A stretch of DNA of 64,000 nt from Amoebophrya sp. A120 (taxonomy: Eukaryota > Sar > Dinophyceae > Syndiniales > Amoebophryaceae): assembly GCA_905178155.1 (NCBI GenBank), contig CAJINV010000011.1, forward strand, positions 369,914-433,913. Reading direction: 5' to 3'. Positions 44,501 to 55,146 of the stretch are shown piece by piece. The stretch's first letter is position 1. Each line of letters begins with the position of its first letter. A program made the translations under genes and the position numbers. Below the pieces are notes generated by a model. That model was not told the origin of the DNA, made no database searches, and was given only the letters and a program-made list of their open reading frames with translations.

Positions 44501-47500
44501 TTACCTTCGACAAACCGAGAGTACAAAGCCCTTTCTCTACAACAGCCTTCAACCCGACTTCCGCAATCTCCTGTTTCTGCCTCTTTCTACTTTCTTCCCA
44601 TTTCTCCTCCACCGCGCTTTGCCACCATGCTTTCCTCAAATTCCGCTGATTCCGCCGTCCCTCCACGGACTCTTCCTGCTTTTTCCTCTCCTGCCGCTTC
44701 TGTTCTTTCCGCTCTTTTCTCTTGGCTTCCATTTTCTCTTCGCGACGGCGTTCTTTCGCTTCTTCTTTCACCCTTTTCGCCTCCCTCTTCGCCTCCTCGC
44801 GTTCAAAAAGCCGGTCTTGCCGCTTCTCCTCCTTGAGCTCCTGTTCGTACGATCTGTGGGGCATCACCCCGTCGTGGTGGAAACAAAACGCCTCGGGGTT
44901 CTCCACCTTGGCCCAATCCAGGAAATGCTGCTGAATTTTGTCCTCCTCCGCAATCTCGCTCACAGTATCGCTGCTGCGGCTACGGGAGAGAACATCTTCC
45001 AGGTCGTTCGAATCGTTAGAGTCGTTCTCGTCACTGTCGGAGATGGACGAGGCATCGCCATCAGACGCCGTCCGGAGGTTCTTCGCATTAGCTTTACGTT
45101 GGCCGCCCTCATCATCGGAATCAGAAACAGATGACACCGAGGGCGAAGACACGCTATCGCTGTCGGATGACTTCCACGACATGAAGTCGTCGGAGTTAAA
45201 AGACGACAGCGAAGACAAACTGCTCTCACTGTCACTTTCACCGCCTTCTCCGACGTCCCGCGGTGCAAAAGTCGGCACGGGGTCGCCTTGGTCGTCAAAC
45301 TGGTAGTTCTGCTCGTAGCTAGCCCTTAGAATCTTATCGTAGTAATCGAGGCGGTGCAGGTGGTGCGGCGCAGAGCGCTGGGAGTTGAATTTTTTGTACA
45401 AAGGCGTGGCGAAGCGGAAAGCTCTTTGAGGTGGCACGACCGGGGGCGGGGACATGCTGCTTGCTTCACTTGTTCGTTCCTGTGAGGGAGATGGACAAGT
45501 CGAAAGTGTTCGTGCAGGAGAACTAGCAAATTGCTGATCCTGGAACTCCTGCGCTAATTTTTCCTGCTGTTGATCAATATCTTCTGCAAGTAGACGGTCC
45601 TCTTCCCATTGCAGCTCTCTCATTCCCGCGGTCTTGACAGCGGAGTAGAGTTGTACTTCTTCTGCAACATCATGATCCTCCTCTTCCTCGTCATCGGTAG
45701 TCAGCACGAGAGAAACCCGATCTGAAGGCGCATCAGATGCAATAGAGCCACAGTCATTGTGATGCTCCCTCGCAGCTTCATCCAAAGCAGCAGGCTGCAA
45801 ATCATCTTCTTCATCCAGGTCAACAACGTCGCTCGTCTGTTTCGATGAACTGTGCCTACTTGTTGAGGAGAACCTGCTTGTCCCTGGAGGTTGCCCTTGG
45901 GCAGACATTTGCTCGTCTGCCGGTAGTTCTTGTACGTTTTGTGCTGTTGGATCTCTTGCATTTTGTCTGTCATTTGCCAAAGCATCTTCAGGTGAGCTGC
46001 TGCAACCGGAAGTAGAAGCACCGTTGAAAGTCGGACCGAGAAAATGTTGATCAAGATGTTGATCCTGTATGTGAACTTCCCGATACAACACCGCTTCGCC
46101 GTTTGCCAGTGCTCGAACCTTTTGCGCAAGAGGCTGCGCCTTTCTCCACTGCACCACCGGCACAGCCGGCCCGCGCGAGATGTCCTGTGGCAAAATTGCA
46201 GCAGAAGGTGGAGTCGGTTTTGATAAAGCTGCTGTGCCATCGATCGAGGGCCGAGTAGGAGAAGGAGAGGTAGAAGCAGATTCAGATCCCGTTGTTCCCA
46301 CTACCTGCTGCTGCTGCTGCTGCATTTGAACAAAGCAGGGCGCAAGTTGCAGGCCACACGCGGCCCAGTGCTTTGGTACTAACGGAGGCTTACTATTTTC
46401 GCGTAGAAGTCGTGATCCTGCTTCGTACTGCTGCTGCCCCTGTTTCAAACGCAACAGAATGGCGTTTTTCCACCCTTCATACAGGTGCGGGCCGACCACT
46501 TTGCGGATTGGGGTCAGAATCTCCTCGCCGAGCCTTTCGGCTGAGAATCTCGCGTCTTCGTTGTGCAGGTGCTTTTCGGGGGACCGCGAATCCTTCCCTT
46601 GAAGCTCCTGGCGGCCGCCGCGGGGAACAACGAGTTGCATCTCGTCGTACCTTGTCCGCCTTTCGTAGTAGTCCAAGGTGGTCGTCAGTTCCGCTTGCAT
46701 TAGCATCCCCACGCTCGCCTGGGCGCGGTCCCAGGGGATGGCGCTGTCCCGTCGCCGTTTCACGTGACGGGTCACACCAGTTTGTGACAAGATCACATCG
46801 TCGTCCTCCAGCATCTCCGCGACCGATAAGGCCCCGCGCGGACAGAACTCCCGGTCGTAGAGCCCGAACTTGTTCTTTAGATTCTGCTCCACTTCCGCGA
46901 GGTACTGATCTGTTTTCGCACTCAATTCCATCAATGGGAAGAAAACCGGCGGCAGGTGCCGCCGCATTTGTTTGTAGGACTCGAGCCGGTGCTTTTTGTG
47001 GACCTTTCGGTAGTCCGGGACGCAGAAAAGTTCGCCTGTGGCGTCGTCACGGACCAAAAGCGTTTTCCTCGTCCGGGATTTTCTCTTCAAAACTTGTTGC
47101 TCATACAAGTTGTCGTACCACTCGTTGTATTTTCGAGCCTCCTTTTTACGTCGGCTCAGCAGTTGCATTTTTGCGCGGTTTATAATGATCTTTGTGTCGT
47201 GGTCTCCTGCTTCAGAATGAAGATCATCTTCCGGCGTTTGCTTTTTCCTCAGAGTGGAATCTGTCATCTTCGGCCCTGTTCCTGCAGTATTTCCCACACG
47301 TTCTTGTACTACTACCCGCTGATTCAGCTCGGCACAGTTTCGCGTAGCCACGTGGAGCAGCAAATCCAGGTTCCAGTCCGTTAAATTTTCGCTCGGCGCC
47401 ACGGCCTGGCCGGTGAAAGCTAATCGGTAGAAGTCTTGCGCATCGTCCCACGACGGCCTGGCGGTGCCTAGTAGTGGACGACATGATGTTGGGGCGAAAG

Positions 47501-50500
47501 TGGCACATGAACTCACATTGTTTCTTCCGGGCTGCTGCACCAGCTGGTGTGGTGGCGCATTGCACCTTCGACAGGTGATCCGCCGAGCCCCGTTCCGAAA
47601 CTGGCAATGGAAGCAGGTCCAAGCCCCAGTTTTCCCCTTGTCCTGGACTCGCTTCACCTCGCGCACCAGCCGGTAGTTTTTCGCCAAGTCGCCAGTGAGA
47701 CCATTTTCCTTGCGACCGACGATGTTCCCATATGCGTCCACGTCGAAATAGCAGAGCACGGTTTTCTTCCGGTTGTGCCGCAACTTGCGATAGGCCTTCT
47801 TGCGGATCTGGTACCAGCGGTGCGCGCGCCGCCACGTCTTTCTTTTCCGGTTTAACTTGCGAAAGCGCCATTTCACTTTCCGGGATCGCCACCGTCGCCA
47901 GCGCTTCATGTTTTTCCCTTGAAAATACCGCGGCCGCAAGAGAATCACCCGGCTCAGGTAGCAGTTGTGCTTCTGTTTAAACGACCGCTTCTTGTTCTTT
48001 CTGCTGATCTTGTGCGCACTGATTTTGTAAAAGCATTTTCGCTTCCACATGCCCGTCCTCCGCCGCATCTTCCACTTCCACGATTTTCGGAAGTACGACG
48101 GATACCCTTTCGGGCCGGCCCCGCGGGGGAGCAGGGCGCGGCGCCAAACCTTTTTTACCGGGGTCTTCCAGCAACGGACCCCGAACGCATTGTTGAGCTT
48201 CCATTCATGCCTTCTTGTCTTATCCATTTTCCATATGACAGTGCACAACTCCCCCTCCCCCTCATTTGTCATGCAAAACCCCCAAATCCACGCGCCTCCC
48301 TGTGGCACTGTTTGCATGACAGATTCCGGAAGCCCAAACAGTACTACACTAGGCGCATGAATTTGTCATGCATAGGCTCCTTGTGTGCTGGTGTTTTTGT
48401 TGCCGTTCATGCTATACAAATGAGGGGGAGGGGAAGTTGTGCGCTGTCGTATTCCACCACCAGTCCGCCTGTCTCCGCCAGATGGGCCGCTTCCGGTACC
48501 ACCCGCGCCTTCGCCCGGCCTTCTTGCACCGCCGCCAGGGGTGAACCATCGGCCTTGGCTATGCATTGCAAAAGCATCGTACTAGTAGAAATCGCATCAC
48601 AAATTCGGTCAGCATGACAAATGGAATTTGTCATGCTGTTATATCTTGGGATGGAGATTTGTAATGCATGACTGCGATTACCACGAGTGCGATACTTTTG
48701 CACAGGATATTGGCTTGTTCCACTTGATCTTCCGTGCCTGGATGGGTCGACTGACCGGCTTATCATTTGGAAAAACGTCCCCACCCCAGAGTTGCCATGC
48801 AAATCTGCATGCTGAAAATATTTCTCATGCGGAGCTCCGTGAGAGGCATTCTCTAGTCGTGTTTCGGAATTTGTCATGCTCCAATCAGCATGATGCGCTA
48901 GATCTGTGATGCTGCTAAACTAGCTAAGCAGGACTCCACTACGAGGCCAAACTTGTCATGCATAACTCCCAAGCCTCGGAGATTTGTGTTGCAAATTTCC
49001 CAACTTGACTATGGTTTGGGGATGTTCTTACCCAGGATACGGCTTCCCGGTTTTCCGGCTCACCACCACCTTTCCCCGCTTGTCCAAACGGCACATTTGC
49101 CCGTTCCGAATCAGCGCCTTCGGCCGGCCGGTCTTCTTGTCTTTCTTAATCTTTCCCGCCATCCGTTCGCGGGTGAAGTGCGCGCGCTTCCCCCGGCCTT
49201 TCCCCTTCATGGTCTTGGTCATCTTGTAGATTCGCCCCTTATGGTCCGCGCGGAACCGGGTTTCCGAAAGTTTCTTGCGCCCCTTCTTGCCGAACATGGG
49301 ATTATTATTCATCTTCCCGCCAAACGCTCTCTTTTTCTTCTTCCTCCGCCTCCGCGGCCTACGGCGCCGCTTGTCGCGATCCTTCTTTTCCGCGCGCTTT
49401 CGCAGCCGCCGCATCCGGTTCCGCACGCGAATGTAGAGAATGCGGGACCGCGCCTGCCGCTTGCAATACAGGGGCCGGACGTCAAAGGGGATCGGAGTTG
49501 TTGCACTGCTATCAAGCGAACCAGGACCATGATTCTCGATCTGCTCGATTGCGAACTCGACCTGTCGTTTCCAGGTTTCTCGCGTGGTCAGCAGCTGGCT
49601 CTCGAGGAGGGACGACAGGTAGCTGTCTGTGTACGACATTTTTGTCCTCGCTACTGGTCGTGCTGGTCGCAATGCCTCTCCACCGAGCAGAAGCTGCTTA
49701 AGAGCATTCATTTCAATATTCCGACTCCTAGCAGCTGCCTTCTCCCAGCAGCGGAAGAACGTTGCGTCTGGTACTTGTGCAGACGAATTTTGGATGCTTG
49801 TTCTGGTGCCCGTTGATGTTGAAGATGCTGTTCCCTTCTGGAACTCGACGCGGTGGTCTTGTTCACGCCGATTATATGGAAGTAGAACCACTTCTCTGTC
49901 AGATCTGGTGCTTCTCTGTCGACTCCGGTCGGTTGTAGTTCCTCCACTTGCGAGGCGCAACATCTCCGAAGTAGAGGACGGCAGGAGCAGCTGGGTCGTG
50001 AGCTTATCAACATGTTTTTGTCGCAAATCTTCACCCTGCGGTCGTAGTTGCAGAAACCGTTTCTTATCCTCATCATCGAACGCAAATCTGCTCCGGGTCG
50101 CGCACACCGCTGGTGGCTTCGCAAACAGGTATTCAGTACACTCGAGATGCGCGTCCGCTAAGGCGGCCGCCTTGTAAGACAAGCCACCCAGCATGTGGTA
50201 TTTCGGGCGATTTTGCTTCAGCACCTCATACACTGGATTCTGAACATGCGGCTTCTTGTCGTCTTCGTTTTCCGGCTGGGTTTCGCCTTCCTGGAGGTAA
50301 TCAAGCTCGTTGTCGCTGTCCACTTTGTCCTCCGAATGCGGCCACCGGCCGTAGATCGGGCGGTTCCGCGCGCCGTGGAGAAACTGCCGCGCCTTCCATT
50401 TGTGGAGGAGGACTTGGTAGTCCGGCCGCAGCTTGTCTGCCTCCGAGACGTTAAGGGGAGGCTCGATGATTTTTTCCCGGCCCTTCACCAGTACGCCGCC

Positions 50501-53500
50501 CGCCCGGTAGGTAAAGTCCCGCTCCTTGGGCTGGTACTTGGGGACAAACTGCGTCGCCTGGTTTCGGTACCGTCCGGCCGCGCAGTCAATTGCTGCCCGC
50601 AGCGTGGAAAAACGGGCTTCGTGTTCCTGATACCGCATCGCGTTGATGTCCAGCTCCGTTTTGATCAGCCAGTAGGGAAAGAAGTAATCACTGCCCGGGA
50701 CCGCCCGCTTCCGCTTTTTGTGGAAGTAGACCGTGACGCCCTGCTTCGCGCCCGGGGCGTACACCGCGTGGCCCGCGGCGATCGGGAGTGCCGGGTAAAA
50801 CAGTTCCTGAAAGTGTTTCTGTTTCCGAGCTTCCTCCCTGAGCAGGTGCTTCTCGGTTTTCACTTTTTTCCACCGCACAAAATCCTGCACAGACAGGGTG
50901 TCTTTGACTCGTGGTTTCGCCACTTCATTATTTTGCTGGATCTTTGATATTTGCGCATCGTTCTTGCACTTCAAGTTCCCTGCGTCCACCTTCGGGTTTT
51001 TACTACTTTGCTGATTTTCGCCGCTTTTGGTGTCCTGGTCTGCGTTCGGAACATTTTTGTTGCCCTGAACGACCTCCTCCTTCTTCTCCCGTTCGCATCC
51101 GCGACACAAACCGCGCAATACACGACGCACCAGGCGTAGTGTACGGTGTTCCATGGCGGAGCTGTGCACCAGTTTCTCCAACAGTTCAATCTTTCGTTGC
51201 CGGTCCGCTTCTACACGTTTTTTCTCGTTGTCTTTATCACGTCGCCTCTGCAGGACGTTAGCCATCATCTCTTTCAGCTCGTCCATACTCTTGCCAGCAA
51301 CTGCTGTTTCATCCACTTTCTTTTCAACATCTTCGCGTGGAAATTCTACTCCATCTTCCACTTCGCGCGCTTTGGTTCTTTCCCGCACCACGGCTAGTGC
51401 CTTGCGTGTAATAATAGCAGTTGCCTTGGCCCGCTTGTAAAGCTGCTCCAGGCAGGGTAGTGGTCGCTTTGGTGGACGACGTTCTGGTTCTACTTTGCGT
51501 ACAGGAGCAGGTGCACTACGAACAACAGCGCCAGCTTTTTTTCCCTTGCCTTTACCCTTGTTCTTTCCTTTGCCCTTGGCTTTCTTGCTCTGCGGCGGCG
51601 CCGACGGAGATGTGGCACTCGTTAATTTTGTCACTGGAGTCCCACTACTGCTTCCAGAAAAGCGTCGCAGCACATCCCAAATGTCCCGGAGCAAAGCATC
51701 CCGCGCCTCGGCACGGAGTTGACGATCAGACCAGTCCATTGACTTGAGCTTCTCTCTGATTTCGCCCTCGGTGAAAGAGTAAAAGGGGACATCATCTTCC
51801 TCGGCATCACAACTTTGTTCACCGCCGTCGTGTTGATTGGCGTAAGAGTTGTTGTACTCTTCTTCGGCTTCCACCCACCAGTTTCTGTAGTTTATCTCCC
51901 ACTTCTGCATGGCTTTGTACTTCCGGTTCATCCTGTCCAAAGCCTTTTGATTCACCGGCGCGACCCGTTCCCTTCTCGGTACCTCGCGCACCACCAAGTG
52001 TCGCTTTTCGTCCTCGGTCGCTCCTAAATTTCCCATTTGGAAGATTTCCGACCACGGAACCGGGTATCCAGGATCTTCAAACTCGTAAGGGTTTTCGTCG
52101 TCATCCCAAAATTTCCAGTTCCGGCTTGAGTTCCGGTCGATGCGCTCCCGCACCGGCGCGCTTCGCAGGTTCCTCTCGCGGATCTTCCGTCCCGCGCGAA
52201 GTCGAATTTGCAGCGTTCTTGCCTCGGCGGCTTCCCTTTTCGCTTTCTCTTCCGCGGCGGCTCGGGCTTTTGCCTCTGCCAGTTCTTTGGCTGTTGGTGG
52301 AGGGGGCGTCTTTCTAGCATTTTTCTGGTCTTTCTTGCCCTCAGGTGAAGATGCTGCTGCTTGCGGTTTTATTTGCAGCGCTGCCGTGCTGCTATTCTGA
52401 TCCTTGTTTTTACTTGCTGCTTCGTCTACTCCAGCTGGTTGGGTGGAAGTACTGTCGTGGCATTGCTCATGATGTTCATCTGCAATACTCGCTTCTTCGA
52501 GAACATCCTCTTGCCCCTGCTTTTCATCGACTTGTTCCACGGCTGGCTCAGTATCTTGGTCTTCATGTTCTGCTGACGAGAATTTCTGAGCGCAAATTCC
52601 TTCTTCCCCCAGGTTTGGCTTATTTTCGCTAGCTGGTGCGTCGGGGGAATGGGGAGGACCTTCGAGGTGCTCAGTGTCGGGAACAGATCCAGATGAACAT
52701 GAAACGAGGTTTGGCGATGATGATGGTGCAGGACGAGGAGCTCCTTTGGAACTAGATGAGCTTTGTTCACAATGATCCAGTTCTTCTTCATGATCTGCGA
52801 GACTTTCTCGAGTCGACGGTTCTTGTGTCGCGCCCGACACGCAAGAAGCAACCGGACTGGCCGATGGAGTCGACGGGGATAGTGTCGATGCAGCCGTGGA
52901 TGGCTCTTCAGGAGCGGGCGGCATTACTACACGCGGGAGAACACTCTTCTGCTCCTTGTTCCGTGCCCGTTGCACTTGCGGGTCCTCCGGCAGCAGCAGA
53001 TCCAGCGCAATATTGCAGTTCTTGGCCAACGCATGTCCATTTTTCATCTCTCGCTCCGCAGCATACTTCTTGCCGTATTCGCCGTGGAAGACGCGATGCT
53101 CCTCCGCGAAGTGGTGGAGGTAAACGTCCTTGGCGTCCTTGTAGACCCGGCCGAGATTCGAATGCGAAAACTGAAAGGTCTCCGGCAGCGGCTTCTGCGC
53201 CGCCCTCTGTATAACCCGCTCAGGTGTTACAGTCTCAAACGTTACAATAGAATCTGGAATTTGTGTTGCAAAATGCGCAACATCTGGCCTACTCCCACAG
53301 GAGCGCGCATGACAAGTTTCGGAGCTCCAATTAAACCCCATGAGAATCTGACGAAATTTGTATTGTGAAAAGCCCAAGTCTCTGTATGGTACTCATGCTG
53401 TTCATGCAAGACATATTCCAGACTCTATTGTAACGTTTGAGATTGTAACATCTGAGCAAGCCATACTCTGCAGGACCTTCTTCTCGAACGACGCGCGCTC

Positions 53501-53683
53501 TTCCGGTACCGTCCGCTTCGAAGCCTCCACTTGAAGTCGCTCCCGCTCCTCCGCGGCTCGCTTTTCGCGGAGCTTCCAAATGAACCTGCAATTTTTTTGG
53601 GCCGTGATGTCTGAGTCCGGCATGACAAAATTATGTTGATCCGCCGTCCTCATGCCATTTATGGTTCTCGCAATGCATAACAC
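33131..53683 (-). CDS. Gene III: giant unidentified nuclear-type protein, about 6,150 codons, ten introner introns
   Basis: Minus-strand exons: 53683-53466, 53209-49040, 48760-48710, 48559-48452, 48233-39663, 39506-38424, 38154-38119, 37951-35477, 35323-35279, 35016-33632, 33482-33131 (stop). Counting each 5-bp duplication once gives 18,444 bp, exactly divisible by three. All ten junctions join in frame. The start is uncertain: 53683 begins the open frame, but ATGs lie shortly downstream (for example MPDSDITAQ). The exon ending at 49040 finishes in a Lys/Arg-rich tail, and 47640-48560 is Trp/Arg-rich (RRGWYRKRPIWRR). A RanBP2-type zinc finger follows at about 47560-47640 (WTCFHC, N, then CRRC), a fold that binds RNA or Ran/ubiquitin. 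The rest has acidic/Ser tracts, charged coiled coils (37000-37700) and poly-Gln. A nuclear RNA-related scaffold is a guess. I do not recognise the family. Confidence 0.8.
33483..33631 (-). mobile_element. Introner, family II (gene III, last intron)
   Basis: 149 bp; TATCCTCCGCAGAAGTATCG at one end and TATCCACTGCAAAAGAATCG at the other. Perfect CAGAA duplication (33478-33482, 33632-33636). Removal joins STMMNS to AVQPDF in frame. It is inverted relative to most other family II copies. Confidence 0.9.
35017..35278. mobile_element. Introner, family I (gene III)
   Basis: 262 bp; TATCAAATGCAAAAGTGTCT at one end, GCATTTGATA at the other. Perfect GAAAG duplication. Removal joins SLANF to PGVSEIRV in frame. 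Confidence 0.92.
35324..35476 (+). mobile_element. Introner, family II (gene III)
   Basis: 153 bp; TATCCTGCGCAAAAGTATCG and TATGAATTGCAATAAAAGCA ends. Flanks CACAA and CACGA (4 of 5). Removal joins WLPFFV to ELQDCG in frame. A 45-bp micro-exon lies between it and the family I copy at 35017. Confidence 0.9.
37952..38118 (+). mobile_element. Introner, family II (gene III)
   Basis: 167 bp, the longest family II copy; TATGCATTGCAAAA at both ends. Flanks GCCTT and GCTTT (4 of 5). Removal joins HYPAVKA to GLVQDHP in frame. GC-AG splicing would also keep frame here. Confidence 0.88.
38155..38423. mobile_element. Introner, family I (gene III)
   Basis: 269 bp; TATCAAGTGCAAATATGTCT and the matching inverted end. 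Perfect CGGGA duplication. Removal joins AYVCP to DGLTHYP in frame. Together with the 37952 copy it isolates a 36-bp micro-exon. No AG lies near the acceptor side on the coding strand. Confidence 0.9.
39507..39662 (+). mobile_element. Introner, family II (gene III)
   Basis: 156 bp; left end mutated to GATCCTGTGCAAAAGTATCG, right end TATGCTGTGCAAAAGCATCG on the other strand. Flanks GGCGT and GGTGT (4 of 5). Removal joins FLDYT to RQRAKDK in frame. Confidence 0.88.
48234..48451. mobile_element. Introner, family III (gene III)
   Basis: 218 bp; TIRs TATGACAGTGCACAACT and TACGACAGCGCACAACT followed by pyrimidine/purine-rich tracts (ccctccccctcattt). Perfect TTCCA duplication. Removal joins QADWW to WKMDKTRR in frame. 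Only copy of this family seen here. Confidence 0.88.
48560..48709 (-). mobile_element. Introner, family II (gene III)
   Basis: 150 bp; TATGCATTGCAAAAGCATCG on the left and TATCCTGTGCAAAAGTATCG on the right end's other strand, the reverse orientation to 39507. Perfect TTGGC duplication. Removal joins KWNKP to RPMVHPW in frame. Confidence 0.92.
48761..49039. mobile_element. Introner, family IV (gene III)
   Basis: 279 bp, the longest; ends TATCATTTGGAAAAACGTCC and TATCCTGGGTAAGAACATCC, an imperfect inverted repeat. Perfect CGGCT duplication. Removal joins RKTGKP to VSRPIQARK in frame. Only copy of this family seen here. Confidence 0.85.
53210..53465. mobile_element. Introner, family V (gene III, first intron)
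   Basis: 256 bp; TIRs TATAACCCGCTCAGGTGTTA and TATGGCTTGCTCAGATGTTA, extending over about 35 bp. Perfect CTCTG duplication. Removal joins KKVLQ to RAAQKPL in frame. Only copy of this family seen here. Confidence 0.9.
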
Positions 53684-53765
53684 CTCCTCGAGAGCCGGAG
53701 TTGGTGACCTCCGAGGGGCGACCGTCCCCGGCCAAGAAGGTTTCTGACGAGGAAACGGGCAGTTG

Positions 53766-54243
53766 GGAAACCGTCCCGGCGGGGCCAGGACGGTTTTTTC
53801 CGGGAGGGGCGCTGGAAAAAACCGTCCCGGGGCCAGGACGGTTTTTTCCGGGAGGGGCGCTGGAAAAAACCGTCCCGGGGCCAGGACGGTTAGTTTTTTC
53901 CGGGAGGGGCGCTGAAAAAAAACCGTCCCGGGGCCAGGACGGTTTTTTCCGGGAGGGGCGCTGGAAAAAACCGTCCCGGGGCCAGGACGGTTTTTTCCGG
54001 GAGGGGCGCTGGAAAAAACCGTCCCGGGGCCAGGACGGTTAGTTTTTTCCGGGAGGGGCGCTGAAAAAAAACCGTCCCGGGGCCAGGACGGTTTTTTCCA
54101 GGAGGGGCGCTGGAAAAAACCGTCCCGGGGCCAGGACGGTTTTTTCCGGGAGGGGCGCTGAAAAAAAACCGTCCCGGGGCCAGGACGGTTTTTTCTGGGA
54201 GGGGCGCTGGAAAAAACCGTCCCGGGGCCAGGACGGTTTTTTT
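53766..54243. repeat. Tandem array of ten hairpin units (about 48-52 bp)
   Basis: Each unit contains ccgtcccggggccaggacgg preceded by a run of A and followed by a run of T, so each can form a GC stem extended by A-T pairs. Units are separated by ccgggaggggcgctg. Variant units with ggttagtttttt recur at intervals, suggesting higher-order duplication. Confidence 0.9.
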
Positions 54244-54259
54244 CGCGACACTACGTAAC

Positions 54260-54975
54260 TAAGCTACCTCCGCGGAGGTCGGGCAGCTCCGTGGAGGTCG
54301 GGCAGCTCCGCGGAGGTCAGCTACCTCCGCGGAGATAAGAAAGCAACCTCCGCGGAGGTCGGGCAGCTCCGCGGAGGTCGGGCAGCTCCGCGGAGGCAAG
54401 CAACCTCCGCGGAGGTCGGGCAGCTCCGCGCAGGCAAGCAACCTCCGCGGAGGTCGGGGAGCTCCGCGCAGGCCAGCTACCTCCGCGGAGGTCTGCTACC
54501 TCCGCGGAGATCATTCAGCTACCTCCGCGGAGGTCAGCAACCTCCGCGGAGGTTGGTCGGGCAGCTCCGCGGAGGTCAGCAACCTCCGCGGAGGTCGGGC
54601 AGCTCCGCGGAGGTCAGCTACCTCCGCGGAGGCCGGGCAGCTCCGCGGAGGTCAGCAAGCTACCTCCGCGGGGGTCGGGCAGCTCCGCGGGGGTCGGGCA
54701 GCTCCGCGGAGGTCAGCTCCGCGGAGGTAAGCAACCTCCGCGGAGGTCGGGCAGCTCCGAGGAGGTCAGCTACCTCCGCGGAGGTCGGGCAGCTCCGCGG
54801 AGGTCAGCTATCTCCGCGCAGGTCAGCTACCTCCGCGGAGGTCGGGCAGCTCCGCGGAGGTCGGGCAGCTCCGCGGAGGTCTGCTACCTCCGCGGAGGTC
54901 AGCTACCTCCGCGGAGGTCTGCTACCTCCGCGGAGGTCGGGAAGCTCCGCGGAGGTCAGCTACCTCCGCGGACAC
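54260..54975. repeat. Tandem array of about 37 palindromic units (about 19 bp)
   Basis: The core CTCCGCGGAG is a perfect palindrome, often extended to ACCTCCGCGGAGGT. Spacers alternate between tcgggcag and tcagcta or tcagcaa. A few units are degenerate (CTCCGTGGAG, CTCCGCGCAG). The array has open frames on both strands only because of its repeat. Confidence 0.92.
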
Positions 54976-55075
54976 AAACAGAACCGGGGGGGGACCTCCC
55001 CCTAAGTTTGGATCTTGCGGGCACAAACCGAATCGGGGGGGAGTCCCCCCCAAGTTCGGATCTGACCTCCTAGGT
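54976..55075. repeat. Two copies of a G-run/C-run unit
   Basis: Two units of about 46 bp each read gcacaaac, then cgaatc- or gaaccgggggg, then a C-run, then aagttcggatc-like sequence. The G-run facing a C-run makes each a further inverted repeat next to the CTCCGCGGAG array. Confidence 0.7.
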
Positions 55076-55146
55076 CGCTGACCTCCTTGTTGGTGAGCAG
55101 AGTGGTGCCCGAAACTCAATAGCGAACTCAAAAAAAGGACTACGAA

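Noticed and set aside
53766-54243. Bacterial-type terminators
   Set aside because: Each unit looks like a GC stem with a T-run, but ten tandem copies in a eukaryotic intergenic region are better called a satellite.
53701-55005. Open frames across the palindromic arrays (for example 54553-55005) as repeat proteins
   Set aside because: They exist only because the repeat lacks stops in that phase, and they occur on both strands.
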